Assembly (NCBI GenBank): GCA_030147505.1
Contig: JASBVG010000062.1
Span: 35,784-99,783 of the forward strand
From: Tardiphaga sp.
GTDB lineage: Bacteria > Pseudomonadota > Alphaproteobacteria > Rhizobiales > Xanthobacteraceae
Direction of reading: 5' to 3'
Length of the DNA stretch: 64,000 nucleotides
This document shows positions 53,283 to 62,366 of the stretch, one piece after another. A model generated the notes under the pieces. It did no database searches. It was given only the letters and a program-made list of their open reading frames with translations, and was not told the DNA's origin. The position numbers and the translations under genes were made by a program. Within the stretch, counting starts at the first letter, position 1, and every line of letters starts with the position of its first letter.

Positions 53283-53677
53283 CGGCCACCTCCGATGGCG
53301 TAGGCAATGATCCAGAGCAGGATGGTGATGACAATGCCCGCGATCAATGCCGCACGGGTGAGCCATTCACGCTCATTCGGCTTGAAACCATAGCCGAGAT
53401 CCCAGACCAGGTAGCGGATCCCGCTCATGGCATGATGGACCAGCGCCCAAGTGTAGCCGAACGCAATCAGGCGTCCGATGATGCTGCCCGTGAATGCCTG
53501 AACATAGGCGTAAGCAGCGGGACCGGAAGCGGCGGCGATGAGCCACCAGACGAGGAGCAGTGTGCCGAAATACAAGGCAATCCCCGTGGCGCGATGAATG
53601 ATGGACAGAGCCATCGTCAGCGTCCGGCGATAGATTTGTAGATGCGGTGAAAGAGGGCGTTCGATCCTGGCGGCCAT
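53279..53677 (-). CDS. sdhC: Succinate dehydrogenase cytochrome b556 subunit SdhC
   Basis: 132 residues. ERPLSPHLQIY near the N-terminus and SIIHRATG (H28) are the family signatures. The axial heme histidine is in LVHHAMSGIRYLVWD (H81/H82). Three transmembrane helices. It is the first gene of sdhCDAB; the promoter should lie between 53678 and 53921, divergent from the TauE-type exporter gene. It is complete and of normal length. Confidence 0.95.
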   Translation of the reverse strand: MAARIERPLSPHLQIYRRTLTMALSIIHRATGIALYFGTLLLVWWLIAAASGPAAYAYVQAFTGSIIGRLIAFGYTWALVHHAMSGIRYLVWDLGYGFKPNEREWLTRAALIAGIVITILLWIIAYAIGGGR

Positions 53678-53921
53678 TCAACAACTTTGACAGGTTAGTG
53701 GGCATCAAGTGCCCGAATTGGGATCGCGTAGAGCAATTCTATTTACGAAGTCGATAGGATGAGCGCAATCGCGAAATGACATAAACCGAACTCACGTTCA
53801 GAATTTGAAATCAGCATTGCGCGCGGCGGGATTGACGCTTGGCATGCCACGGGCGCACAGCTGATGAAGCGCGATTCAGGCAAGCTTTATAGCGCGATAG
53901 CAAACATAAATCGGGGCGGAA

Positions 53922-54770
53922 ATGGCGGGGCTGAATATTACCGAGGTTGTCGAGCTGGCAGTCCTTCTGGTGGCGGTTGGTGGACTGAGCGGTTTCCTCG
54001 CGGGGGTGTTCGGGATCGGCGGCGGAGCCATCCTCGTGCCTGTATTTTACGAGTGTTTTCGCATTGCCGGCGTGCCTTTGGAGGTGCGGATGCCGCTCTG
54101 TATCGGTACCTCGCTGGCCATCATCATCCCCACATCGCTGCGTTCGTTCCGCGCCCATCTGGCGCGCGGTGCGGTGGATATGGAGATCCTGCACAAGTGG
54201 TGGCTGCCAATCCTGATCGGCGTCGTTGTTGGCAGCGTGACGGCTCGTTTCGCCCCGGAGCGACTGTTCAAGATCGTGTTCGTGATGGTCGCCTGGTCCG
54301 CTGCTGCACGGCTGCTATTCGCTCGTGAAGGGTGGAAATTGGGCGACGACCTGCCCGGCGGGCCGCTGATGAAGATCTACGGCTTCTTTGTCGGCCTGCT
54401 CTCGACATTAATGGGCATCGGCGGCGGCCTGTTTTCGAACCTCTTGATGACTTTCTATGGCCGCCCGATCCATCAGGCTGTGGCGACCTCCTCGGCATTG
54501 GCGGTGCTGATCTCCATCCCCGGCGCGATCGGCTACATCTACGCCGGCTGGCCAGCCGCTGCCGTCTATCCCGACGTCGCGCCGTTGCAATTGCCCTTCG
54601 CGCTCGGTTACGTCTCGCTGATCGGCGCCTTGCTGGTGATGCCGACCAGCCTGCTCACCGCACCGCTCGGCGTGAAGGCGGCACATGCGATGTCCAAACG
54701 CACGCTGGAAATCGCGTTCGGGGTTTATCTGTTCATCGTGGGAAGCCGGTTCGTCGTCGCCCTGCTGTGA
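53922..54770 (+). CDS. TSUP-family (TauE/SafE) membrane exporter
   Basis: 282 residues with about eight transmembrane helices. The two homologous halves each have a GxGGG motif: VFGIGGGAILVPV near the N-terminus and LMGIGGGLFSNLLM near the middle, as in sulfite exporter TauE/SafE family proteins. They move sulfite, sulfoacetate or other sulfur anions. The substrate is not known. It stands alone: divergent from sdhC and followed by the cation efflux gene. The stop is 63 bp before the cation efflux ATG. Confidence 0.93.
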   Translation: MAGLNITEVVELAVLLVAVGGLSGFLAGVFGIGGGAILVPVFYECFRIAGVPLEVRMPLCIGTSLAIIIPTSLRSFRAHLARGAVDMEILHKWWLPILIGVVVGSVTARFAPERLFKIVFVMVAWSAAARLLFAREGWKLGDDLPGGPLMKIYGFFVGLLSTLMGIGGGLFSNLLMTFYGRPIHQAVATSSALAVLISIPGAIGYIYAGWPAAAVYPDVAPLQLPFALGYVSLIGALLVMPTSLLTAPLGVKAAHAMSKRTLEIAFGVYLFIVGSRFVVALL

Positions 54771-54786
54771 TGCACGGGCCCGCGTA

Positions 54787-54805
54787 ATACTATCCGTAAT
54801 AGTAT
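54787..54805. promoter_or_regulatory. Inverted repeat upstream of the cation efflux gene
   Basis: Perfect 7-bp half-sites ATACTAT (54787-54793) and ATAGTAT (54799-54805) with a 5-nt spacer CCGTA. It lies 28 bp before the ATG at 54834. The symmetry TACT...AGTA is reminiscent of sites bound by nickel/cobalt RcnR-type or MerR-type metal regulators, but the G-tract of RcnR sites is absent. It is probably a metal-responsive operator; the regulator is not encoded nearby. Confidence 0.6.
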
Positions 54806-54833
54806 CCCTCCGTAGTCTTGCTATGGATCACGC

Positions 54834-55796
54834 ATGGCTCACGCTCACCACCACGATCATTCGCATGATCAGCACGACCACGCCGGACATTCGTACGGTC
54901 CGGGTGGGCATGTTCATGCGCCCGCGAGTTTCGGCAAGGCGTTCGCCATCGGCATCGCGCTCAACACCGTCTTTGTCGTGGTCGAAGCTGTCTACGGTTA
55001 TGCGTCGGGTTCGATGGCGCTGGTGGCAGACGCCGGGCACAATCTCTCCGACGTGCTCGGACTCATCGCAGCCTGGACCGCCGCGGTGCTGGCGAAACGG
55101 GCCGCAACCCCGCGCTACACTTACGGCCTCAAGGGTTCGTCGATTCTCGCGGCACTATTCAATGCGGTGTTCCTGCTGGTCGCCGTCGGCGCCATCGCTT
55201 GGGAAGCCGTGCTGCGATTGTTCAACCCCGAGCCGGTCACCGAGATCACCGTCATCGTGGTCGCCACCATCGGCATCGTCATCAACGGCATCACCGCGCT
55301 GATGTTCGCCTCCGGCCGCAACAGCGATCTCAACATTCGCGGCGCCTATCTGCATATGGTCGCGGATGCTGCCGTGTCCGTCGGCGTCGTGATCGCGGCC
55401 GTCGTCATCATGTTCACCGGTTGGCTGTGGATCGATGCGATCACCAGCCTGACCATCTGCATACTGATTGTCTGGGGCACGTGGAGCCTTCTGCGCGACT
55501 CCACTGCGATGTCACTGGCGGCCGTGCCGCGCGGCATCGACCCGGTAGCCGTGCGCACCTACTTGGAGAAGTGCCCCGGTGTTGCACAGGTGCATGACCT
55601 GCATATCTGGCCAATGAGCACGACCGAGGTGGCGCTCACCTGCCACATGGTCATCCCGTCAGGAGCGCCCGGCGATGCCTATCTGATGGATATCTGCGCA
55701 CGGCTGAAGCGCGATTTCGGGATCGAGCATTCCACCATACAGATCGAAACCGATCCGAACTCCGCCTGCGCGCTCGCGCCGGAGCATGTGATCTAG
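54834..55796 (+). CDS. Cation diffusion facilitator (DmeF/CzcD-like)
   Basis: 320 residues. The N-terminus (1-28) is extremely His-rich: HAHHHDHSHDQHDH and more. Six transmembrane helices follow. The transport-site residues are in ALVADAGHNLSDVLG (D66, H69, D73) and LHMVADAAVSVGV. A cytoplasmic C-terminal domain (~215-310) has HDLHIWPMSTTEVALTCHMV. It exports Zn, Co or Ni in exchange for protons. The family is DmeF/CzcD. The dyad upstream suggests metal-induced expression. No partner genes are nearby. Confidence 0.93.
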   Translation: MAHAHHHDHSHDQHDHAGHSYGPGGHVHAPASFGKAFAIGIALNTVFVVVEAVYGYASGSMALVADAGHNLSDVLGLIAAWTAAVLAKRAATPRYTYGLKGSSILAALFNAVFLLVAVGAIAWEAVLRLFNPEPVTEITVIVVATIGIVINGITALMFASGRNSDLNIRGAYLHMVADAAVSVGVVIAAVVIMFTGWLWIDAITSLTICILIVWGTWSLLRDSTAMSLAAVPRGIDPVAVRTYLEKCPGVAQVHDLHIWPMSTTEVALTCHMVIPSGAPGDAYLMDICARLKRDFGIEHSTIQIETDPNSACALAPEHVI

Positions 55797-55803
55797 ACGA
55801 GAC

Positions 55804-55892
55804 CGTAGGGCGGATTAGCGAAGCGTAATCCGCCGGCCGAGTTCGCATCGACGCTCCGCGGCGGATTACGCCTTCGGCTAATCCGCCCTACG
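55804..55892. repeat. Long imperfect inverted repeat between cation efflux gene and matB
   Basis: Arms of about 32-34 bp: CGTAGGGCGGATTAGCGAAG... at 55804-55835 and its near reverse complement ending ...GGCTAATCCGCCCTACG at 55859-55892. The two differ only by a 2-nt length change near the middle. It lies between convergent genes. The motif GGCGGATTA...TAATCCGCC is a repeat I recall in many proteobacterial genomes. It may serve as a two-way terminator. Confidence 0.8.
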
Positions 55893-55899
55893 ACCGAGC

Positions 55900-57405
55900 T
55901 TACTTGTAAATGTCCTTGTACGTCTCGCGCAGGACGTTCTTCTGCACCTTGCCCATTGTGTTACGTGGAAGGTCGTCCACGAAGATCACACGCTTGGGCA
56001 TCTTGAACTTGGCGATCTGGCCATCGAGCGCCTTGATCACCGAGGCTTCGTCGATTGCCGTCTTCTTGTCGGTCACCACCACGGCCGTCACGCCCTCGCC
56101 GAAATCCGCATGCGGCACGCCGATCACGGCGCTTTCCACCACGCCCGGCATGGCATCGATCTCGCTCTCGATTTCCTTCGGATAGACGTTGAAGCCGCCG
56201 GAGATCACCAGATCCTTGCCACGGCCGAGGATGTGGACGTAACCCTTGGCGTCGATCTTGCCGAGATCGCCGGTGATGAAGAAGCCGTCGTCGCGGAATT
56301 CCGACTTGGTCTTTTCCGGCATCCGCCAGTAGCCCTTGAACACATTCGGGCCCTTCACCTCGATCATGCCGATCGTATCCTTCGCGAATTCCTTGCCGGT
56401 CTCCGGATCGGTGACGCGCACGGAGACGCCGGGCAGCGGGAAGCCGACCGCGCCGGGGACGCGCTCGCCGTCATAGGGATTCGAGGTGTTCATGTTGGTT
56501 TCGGTCATGCCGTAACGCTCCAGCACGGCGTGACCGGTGCGCGCGAACCATTCGCGATGGGTATCGGCCAGCAGCGGCGCCGAACCGGAGATGAACAGCC
56601 GCATATGGCTGCACGTTTCCTTCGACAGGTTCGGTGACGCCAGCAAGCGCGTATAGAAGGTCGGCACGCCCATCAGCACGGTCGCGCGCGCCATCAGCTG
56701 AATGATGCGTTCGGGATCGAGCTTCGGCAGGAAGATCATCGCCGCGCGTGAGAACAGCGTGACGTTGCTCGCCACGAACAGACCGTGGGTGTGGTAGATC
56801 GGCAGTGCGTGGATCAGCACGTCGTCCTTGCCAAAGCGCCAGTAGTCCACGAGCGAGAGCGAATTCGATGCGAGATTGTCGTGGCTCAGCATCGCGCCCT
56901 TGGAGCGGCCGGTCGTTCCCGATGTGTAGAGGATAGCCGCAAGATCGTCATTGCCGCGCGCGACGGTGGCGAAGTCTGCCTTCTCCTTGTCGGCAGCGTC
57001 GGGGAGCGAACCCTTGCCGTCCGCGCCGAGCGTCTCGACCTTCGCGCCGACCTTGGCAGCGATGACCTCGATGCCTTCCCTCTTCGAAGGATCACACACG
57101 ACCAGTGACGGTTCGGCATCGGTGATAAAGTAATCGAGCTCGTTCAGCGTGTAGGCCGTATTGAGCGGCAGATAGACCGCGCCGGCACGCACGGTGGCGA
57201 GATAAAGCACGAGGCCCGGCACCGACTTCTCGGTCTGCGCAGCCACGCGGTCGCCCGGCTTGACGCCGCGCGCCACCAGCACATTCGCCATCTGCCCCGC
57301 CAGAGCGACCAGATCGCCATAGCTGATGTGCTTGCCATCCGGCGTCTCGATGGCGAGGCGCGACGGATCTTCAAGCTTGTCGAACAGGCGGGAGAACAGG
57401 TTCAT
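55900..57405 (-). CDS. matB: Malonyl-CoA/methylmalonyl-CoA synthetase MatB
   Basis: 501 residues from ATG 57405; a GTG at 57414 could give three more residues. An acyl-CoA synthetase (ANL) fold: P-loop YTSGTTGRSKGAML, ERYGMTETNMN, ITGDLGKID and the catalytic Lys486 in PRNTMGKVQK. The sequence follows R. palustris MatB almost residue for residue from memory, including the malonate-binding segment around FISGSAPLLADTHREW. It makes malonyl-CoA from malonate, ATP and CoA. The usual partners, malonyl-CoA decarboxylase MatA and the transporter MatC, are not nearby. Confidence 0.95.
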   Translation of the reverse strand: MNLFSRLFDKLEDPSRLAIETPDGKHISYGDLVALAGQMANVLVARGVKPGDRVAAQTEKSVPGLVLYLATVRAGAVYLPLNTAYTLNELDYFITDAEPSLVVCDPSKREGIEVIAAKVGAKVETLGADGKGSLPDAADKEKADFATVARGNDDLAAILYTSGTTGRSKGAMLSHDNLASNSLSLVDYWRFGKDDVLIHALPIYHTHGLFVASNVTLFSRAAMIFLPKLDPERIIQLMARATVLMGVPTFYTRLLASPNLSKETCSHMRLFISGSAPLLADTHREWFARTGHAVLERYGMTETNMNTSNPYDGERVPGAVGFPLPGVSVRVTDPETGKEFAKDTIGMIEVKGPNVFKGYWRMPEKTKSEFRDDGFFITGDLGKIDAKGYVHILGRGKDLVISGGFNVYPKEIESEIDAMPGVVESAVIGVPHADFGEGVTAVVVTDKKTAIDEASVIKALDGQIAKFKMPKRVIFVDDLPRNTMGKVQKNVLRETYKDIYK

Positions 57406-57702
57406 GGCATTCACACATCGATTGGAGGAGCCAGACAATCGCACCGATACCGAAGCTGCGATTGCGTCAAATTGTACGCTGTCTCTAGCAAGAACGGGCT
57501 GCCCTCCGCAACGCGCGCGCAGAACGCAGCGCATCGCTGAAAGTTTCAGGAACGGCAAAAAATATAGCCTGAAACTGGGCTTGAGCCCTCGCGTAGCTCG
57601 GCCATCGACGGCGACAACGCCCCGCAGGCGAAACGGCGTCGAGAGCCTTTCAACGCACCGGTGCAGATGCACCGGCCCTCAATGAAACCCGGGAGACGAT
57701 CC
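57406..57702. other. Divergent intergenic region, matB / fasciclin protein
   Basis: About 297 bases with no supported gene. A GCACCGGTGC palindrome followed by a second GCACCGG lies at 57655-57674, close to the fasciclin start. CCGGGAG precedes that gene's ATG as ribosome site. No clear -35/-10 pair was found. Confidence 0.45.
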
Positions 57703-58287
57703 ATGCTCAAGCGTATTGCACTTCTGTCCGCCGCCGCCTTCAGCACCCTTGCCATCACCGGCGTCGCGCTGGCTCCGGCCCAGGCCAAGGACAAGATGAT
57801 GAAGAGCGAGATGTCAGGCGAAAAGACCGTGATGGTCGGCGGCGCGCCGATGTATCCATCCAAGAACATCGTCGAAAATGCCGTCAATTCGAAGGATCAC
57901 ACCACGCTGGTCGCCGCGGTGAAAGCCGCCGGCCTGGTCGACACGCTCTCCGGCCCCGGCCCGTTTACCGTGTTCGCGCCGACCAACGCCGCGTTCGGCA
58001 AGCTGCCGAAGGGCACCGTCGAGACCCTGGTCAAGCCTGAGAACAAGGCCACCCTCACCAAGATCCTCACCTATCACGTGGTGCCGGGCAAGCTGAACGC
58101 CGCCGACCTCAAGGATGGCCAGAAGCTGACCACCGTGGAAGGCGAGCAGCTGACGGTGAAGAAGTCGGGCGGCAAGGCCATGATCGTCGATGCCAAGGGC
58201 GGCTCGTCCACCATCGCGATCCCCGATGTGAACCAGTCGAACGGCGTCATTCACGTCATCGATACCGTCGTGATGCCGAAGGCCTGA
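57703..58287 (+). CDS. Exported fasciclin (FAS1)-domain protein
   Basis: 194 residues. A signal peptide (1-28, cleavage after AQA) leads to a short Lys/Met-rich region (KDKMMKSEMSGEK) and a FAS1 domain (~50-192) with H1 motif TVFAPTNAAFGKLPKG and H2 motif LTYHVVPGK, and the closing IHVIDTVVMP. Such proteins mediate adhesion or surface interactions; in rhizobia a related Nex18/FAS1 protein is symbiosis-linked (family knowledge). It has an intrinsic terminator just downstream (58350), so it is transcribed as a single gene. Confidence 0.92.
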   Translation: MLKRIALLSAAAFSTLAITGVALAPAQAKDKMMKSEMSGEKTVMVGGAPMYPSKNIVENAVNSKDHTTLVAAVKAAGLVDTLSGPGPFTVFAPTNAAFGKLPKGTVETLVKPENKATLTKILTYHVVPGKLNAADLKDGQKLTTVEGEQLTVKKSGGKAMIVDAKGGSSTIAIPDVNQSNGVIHVIDTVVMPKA

Positions 58288-58349
58288 TAGGGGCCTTCTG
58301 ACGGCAAGAGCGCCGCATCCTGCGCCCCTTTGGGATGCGCGTGCTGAAA

Positions 58350-58377
58350 GCGAGCCGGCTCCCCGGCTCGCTTTTTT
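58350..58377 (+). terminator. Intrinsic terminator of the fasciclin gene
   Basis: A perfect 9-bp stem GCGAGCCGG/CCGGCTCGC with loop CTCC, followed by six T residues. This is the most textbook terminator in the window. It separates the fasciclin gene from the cytochrome b561 gene. Confidence 0.92.
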
Positions 58378-58499
58378 GTGATCTCGGGGATAAATGCATC
58401 AACGCGGTTGTTCAGGTGAGAAACGTAACAATCACAGGCTCCACCCGTAAGGCTGACAGAGGCCAGAAATTCTGACAGGCCAAGACTTCGGATTATGTC

Positions 58500-59129
58500 A
58501 TGTCGAGCATCTCCATCGAAAAGGCACAGAATGCGTCCACAAAGGGCAAGGTGATCCAGCCGGCCTGGGTTCGCGTGCTGCACTGGATCAATGCGGTCGC
58601 CATGGTGATCATGATCATGTCGGGCTGGCAGATCTACAATGCCTCGCCGCTGTTTGATTTCGTCTTCCCGCGCAGCATCACGCTCGGCGGCTGGCTCGGC
58701 GGCGGCATCATGTGGCATCTCGCAGGTATGTGGCTGCTGGTGATCAATGGCCTGCTCTATGTCCTGCTCGGCCTCGTCACCGGCCGCTTCCGCAGGAAGC
58801 TGCTGCCGATCTCGGCGTCCGGCGTGATCGGCGACACCCGGGCAGCGCTCACCGGCAAACTCTCGCATGCCGATCTTTCCACCTACAATCAGGTGCAGCG
58901 GCTGCTCTATATCGGCATCATACTGGTCGGCATCGTCATCGTACTGTCCGGCCTCGCAATCTGGAAGCCGGTCCAGTTCCAGTATCTCGCCGCCATTTTC
59001 GGCGGCTACGACACCGCACGCTACGTTCATTTCGCGATGATGGCGTCCATTGTCGGCTTCCTCGTCATCCATGTGGCGCTGGCGTTGATCGTGCCGAAGA
59101 GCCTGCGCGCAATGATCATCGGACGCTGA
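58500..59129 (+). CDS. Cytochrome b561-type membrane subunit
   Basis: 209 residues with four or five transmembrane helices. His residues suitable for heme binding are in VRVLHWINAVAMV (first helix), MWHLAGMWLL (second) and VHFAMM and VIHVALAL (later helices). This is the Ni/Fe-hydrogenase/b561 type (PF01292-like) that carries electrons between the quinone pool and a periplasmic enzyme. The SUOX-fold molybdoenzyme gene begins 10 bp after its stop and is almost surely its partner. The upstream region 58378-58499 should hold the promoter of the pair. Confidence 0.9.
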   Translation: MSSISIEKAQNASTKGKVIQPAWVRVLHWINAVAMVIMIMSGWQIYNASPLFDFVFPRSITLGGWLGGGIMWHLAGMWLLVINGLLYVLLGLVTGRFRRKLLPISASGVIGDTRAALTGKLSHADLSTYNQVQRLLYIGIILVGIVIVLSGLAIWKPVQFQYLAAIFGGYDTARYVHFAMMASIVGFLVIHVALALIVPKSLRAMIIGR

Positions 59130-59139
59130 GGAGCAGATC

Positions 59140-59922
59140 ATGTTGAAGAAGATGCGCTCACTCATCATTCCCGGTGTCGACAAGCAGCTGCTGGTGAAGG
59201 ACGCCACCAAGCTGATGCCTGACCTGTCCCGCCGCCGCTTCATCGCCTCCGGCGCAAGTTTCGGCGCGCTGACGCTGCTGACCGGCTGCAATGTGTCCGA
59301 CAGTCTCTCGGCCGACAACCTGCTCACGCATATCTCGAAATTCAACGATATGGTGCAGGCGAAGATTTTCAATCCAAACGTGATGGCGCCAACCTATTCG
59401 GAGAAGGATATCCGTCGTCCCTTCCCATTCAACGGCTTCTATTCGGAAGACGAGGCGCCGGAGATCGACGGCAAGGACTGGAAGCTCGAAGTGTCCGGCC
59501 TTGTCGATAACAGGAACTCCTGGACACTTGAGGAGCTCTACAAGCTGCCCGAAGTCTCGCAGATCACGCGCCATATCTGCGTCGAGGGCTGGAGCGCCAT
59601 CGGCTCGTGGCAGGGCACGCCGCTGCGCGATTTCCTCAAGCTGATCGGCGCCGATACCAATGCCAAATGGGTGCATTTCCGCTGTGCTGAGGATTATTAC
59701 ACCTCGCTCGACATGCCCACCGCCTTGCATGCGCAGACGCAGATAACGTTCAAGTTCGACAACCAGATCCTGCCGCGTGCCTATGGCTATCCGATGAAGA
59801 TCAGGGTGCCGACCAAGCTCGGGTTCAAGAACCCGAAATATGTGACGTCACTGGAAGTCACCAACGACTACAAGGGCGGCTACTGGGAAGATCAGGGCTA
59901 TAACGATTTCAGCGGGAGCTGA
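59140..59922 (+). CDS. Tat-exported sulfite-oxidase-fold molybdoenzyme (MsrP-like), probable lipoprotein
   Basis: 260 residues. The twin-arginine motif is SRRRFIASG (R31-R32), and the hydrophobic stretch ends in LLTGC, a good lipobox with C50, so the mature protein may be acylated. The oxidoreductase molybdopterin-binding domain follows (~105-255) with Mo-ligand C147 in RHICVEGWSAIGSW. It lacks the extra dimerisation domain of eukaryotic sulfite oxidase. It resembles MsrP (YedY), which repairs oxidised methionine, but its partner here is a b561 protein, not MsrQ. The substrate is unknown. It is coupled to the upstream b561 gene. Confidence 0.92.
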   Translation: MLKKMRSLIIPGVDKQLLVKDATKLMPDLSRRRFIASGASFGALTLLTGCNVSDSLSADNLLTHISKFNDMVQAKIFNPNVMAPTYSEKDIRRPFPFNGFYSEDEAPEIDGKDWKLEVSGLVDNRNSWTLEELYKLPEVSQITRHICVEGWSAIGSWQGTPLRDFLKLIGADTNAKWVHFRCAEDYYTSLDMPTALHAQTQITFKFDNQILPRAYGYPMKIRVPTKLGFKNPKYVTSLEVTNDYKGGYWEDQGYNDFSGS

Positions 59923-61183
59923 GTGGCTTCTGAAACGCGGACAGCACAGCACCGAGTGCCAACGTCGCTGCTGATACCACCAGCGCCGACGTCAAACTTC
60001 CCGTCGCGTCGCTGATCGCCCCCACCGCGATCGGCCCCATCGTCTGCCCGATGCCGAACACGATGGTCACCACCGCGATAGCCTTCGGCCACGCTTCCTG
60101 CGGATAGTTGAAACGCACGAACGCCGTCGTCGCCGCGACCACGGCGAAGAAGGCAACACCGAAGACAGCCGCCGATATGCCGAGGATCACCGGCGAATAG
60201 CCAAGCAACGGCATTGCTGCGCCCAATGCATTGGTGCCGAGAATGATCGCCATGGCGCGCCCGCTCTGCCCGCGCGCCAGCACACCGCGCCACGCCCAGG
60301 GTGAGGCGAATGAGCTGATCCCGATCACGCACCAGAAGGCGCTTTGCGCGGCCGCGCTGCCGCCGCCATCACGGACATAGGCGATCATGAAGGTCATGTA
60401 GGCGATGTAGCCGGCGCCGAACATGAAATAAGCAACAAGAAAGATCGTCATCGGCCAGATCGCGATCGGCGGCACCGGCGCGTCCAAAGCATGATCGGAT
60501 GCATCGATCAGACGCCGTAGCAACGGCAGCCCCATCAGCACCGAGACGAGGCCGAGCACCAGCCAGACGATCCACCACGAGCCCGAACCAAAGCCCTGCA
60601 GCACGAAGGGCGCGATCAGGCCCGACAGCAGGATGCCCATGCCCGGGCCCGCGTAGAACAGGCTAAGCAGATAGGCCGAACGTTCGGGATAAGAGAGACC
60701 GATGGTCGCTGCCAGCGCGCCGCCAGCGACGAAGGAGATTGCCGCGCCAAAACCTGTGACGAAGCGGGCGATGCTGAGCAGCGTGAAATCCGAGGTAACG
60801 CCGCAGACCAGCAGCGACGCGACGCACGCTACGGTGCCCATCTGGATCACCGTGAACAGACCGTAGCGTTTGCCGAAACCGGACGCTGCCAGCGCACCGA
60901 GCAGATAGCCCGCGGCATTGACGGTATTCATGAAGCCCGCGGATGAATAGGACCATTGGAGGCTGTCGCGCATATCCGGCAACACGAGCGAATAGGCGAA
61001 GCGACCGATACCAAGGCCGATGGCCGGCGCGAGCGAGAGGATCAGGATCAGCAAAGCCGGATTACGGCGCGCAAAGGATGGGTCGGATGACGTCACGGGC
61101 AGCTCCGGCTCGACGCTCACTCTCGCAGGTTTTACGTCCGCCGCAATGAAGCCCGGAGCAAGGCTGTCTTGCCAATGCCGCAA
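59909..61183 (-). CDS. YbfB/YjiJ-family MFS transporter
   Basis: About 400-424 residues; the listed start is a TTG and later GTG codons (61120 or further in) are equally possible, since the first ~40 residues are not conserved. About 12 transmembrane helices; AIGLGIGRFAYSLVLPDMRD and WSYSSAGFMNTVNAAGYLLGALAA are the hallmark of the YbfB/YjiJ group. The substrate is unknown. Its 3' end overlaps the end of the convergent molybdoenzyme gene by 14 bp. It is divergent from leuB. Confidence 0.88.
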   Translation of the reverse strand: MRHWQDSLAPGFIAADVKPARVSVEPELPVTSSDPSFARRNPALLILILSLAPAIGLGIGRFAYSLVLPDMRDSLQWSYSSAGFMNTVNAAGYLLGALAASGFGKRYGLFTVIQMGTVACVASLLVCGVTSDFTLLSIARFVTGFGAAISFVAGGALAATIGLSYPERSAYLLSLFYAGPGMGILLSGLIAPFVLQGFGSGSWWIVWLVLGLVSVLMGLPLLRRLIDASDHALDAPVPPIAIWPMTIFLVAYFMFGAGYIAYMTFMIAYVRDGGGSAAAQSAFWCVIGISSFASPWAWRGVLARGQSGRAMAIILGTNALGAAMPLLGYSPVILGISAAVFGVAFFAVVAATTAFVRFNYPQEAWPKAIAVVTIVFGIGQTMGPIAVGAISDATGSLTSALVVSAATLALGAVLSAFQKPLSSR

Positions 61184-61233
61184 CGACGGCTTAGCACTCG
61201 CCCGAAATTCGGCGTTCAGAGAAGGAAACGACC

Positions 61234-62346
61234 ATGGCGGCGCATAAATTGCTGGTTCTCCCCGGCGACGGGATCGGCCCGGAAGTGATGGCGGAAGTGA
61301 CGCGCCTGATCGACTGGATCGACGCCCAGGGCATCGCCAAATTCGACACCGGGACCGGTCTTGTCGGCGGCGCGTCCATCGATGCCGATGGCGTGCCGAT
61401 CACCGACGCCACCATGGCCAAGGCCGATGCCGCCGATGCGATCATCTTCGGCGCTATTGGCGGCCCAAAGTGGGATGGCGTGGCTTACGAAAACCGCCCG
61501 GAAGCCGGCCTCTTGCGCCTGCGCAAGGATCTCGGCCTGTTCGCCAATCTGCGCCCGGCGGTCTGCTATCCCGCCCTCGCCGACTCATCGAGCCTGAAGC
61601 GCGAGGTGGTCGAAGGCCTCGACATCATGATCGTGCGCGAACTCACCGGCGGCGTCTATTTCGGCGAGCCGAAAACCATCACCGATCTCGGCAATGGCCA
61701 GAAGCGCGCCATCGATACCCAGGTCTACGACACCTACGAGATCGAACGCATTGCCCGCGTCGCTTTCGATCTGGCCCGCAAGCGCCAGAACAAGGTGACG
61801 TCGATGGAAAAGCGCAACGTCATGAAGTCGGGCGTGCTCTGGAACGAAGTCCTCACGCAGGTTCACGGTCGCGAATACAAGGACGTGACGCTGGAGCACC
61901 AGCTCGCCGATTCCGGCGGCATGAATCTGGTGAAGTGGCCAAAGCAGTTCGACGTCATCGTCACCGACAACCTGTTCGGCGACATGCTCTCTGATATCGC
62001 GGCGATGCTCACCGGCTCGCTCGGCATGCTGCCCTCGGCCTCGCTCGGCGAAGTCGACGCCAAGACCGGCAAGCGGAAGGCGATGTATGAGCCGGTGCAT
62101 GGTTCGGCGCCTGATATCGCCGGCCAGGGCAAGGCCAATCCGCTGGCGATGATCGCCTCCTTCGGCATGGCGCTGCGCTATTCGCTCGATCTCGGCGAAC
62201 TCGCCGACAAGGTCGATCAGGCCATCGCCGCCGTGCTGGCCAAGGGCCTGCGCACCGCCGACCTCAAGTCGGAAGGCGCGACGATCATCTCGACGACGCA
62301 GATGGGCGAAGCCGTGCTCGCCGAGCTGCAGGCGCTGCACAAGTAG
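61234..62346 (+). CDS. leuB: 3-isopropylmalate dehydrogenase
   Basis: 370 residues, with AAGGAAA before the ATG. The NAD site GDGIGPEV, the substrate loop [28 protein letters not shown], and the metal-binding [29 protein letters not shown] are all present; [15 protein letters not shown] closes the active site. It oxidises 3-isopropylmalate in leucine biosynthesis, cytoplasmic homodimer. It stands alone, with an intrinsic terminator 20 bp after the stop. leuC and leuD are not in the window. Confidence 0.97.
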   Translation: MAAHKLLVLPGDGIGPEVMAEVTRLIDWIDAQGIAKFDTGTGLVGGASIDADGVPITDATMAKADAADAIIFGAIGGPKWDGVAYENRPEAGLLRLRKDLGLFANLRPAVCYPALADSSSLKREVVEGLDIMIVRELTGGVYFGEPKTITDLGNGQKRAIDTQVYDTYEIERIARVAFDLARKRQNKVTSMEKRNVMKSGVLWNEVLTQVHGREYKDVTLEHQLADSGGMNLVKWPKQFDVIVTDNLFGDMLSDIAAMLTGSLGMLPSASLGEVDAKTGKRKAMYEPVHGSAPDIAGQGKANPLAMIASFGMALRYSLDLGELADKVDQAIAAVLAKGLRTADLKSEGATIISTTQMGEAVLAELQALHK

Positions 62347-62366
62347 GCGCCCGTCATTTAGAAACA

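Noticed and set aside
58251..59372. Minus-strand frame opposite the b561 and SUOX genes
   Set aside because: No motif, and both genes beneath it are well supported.
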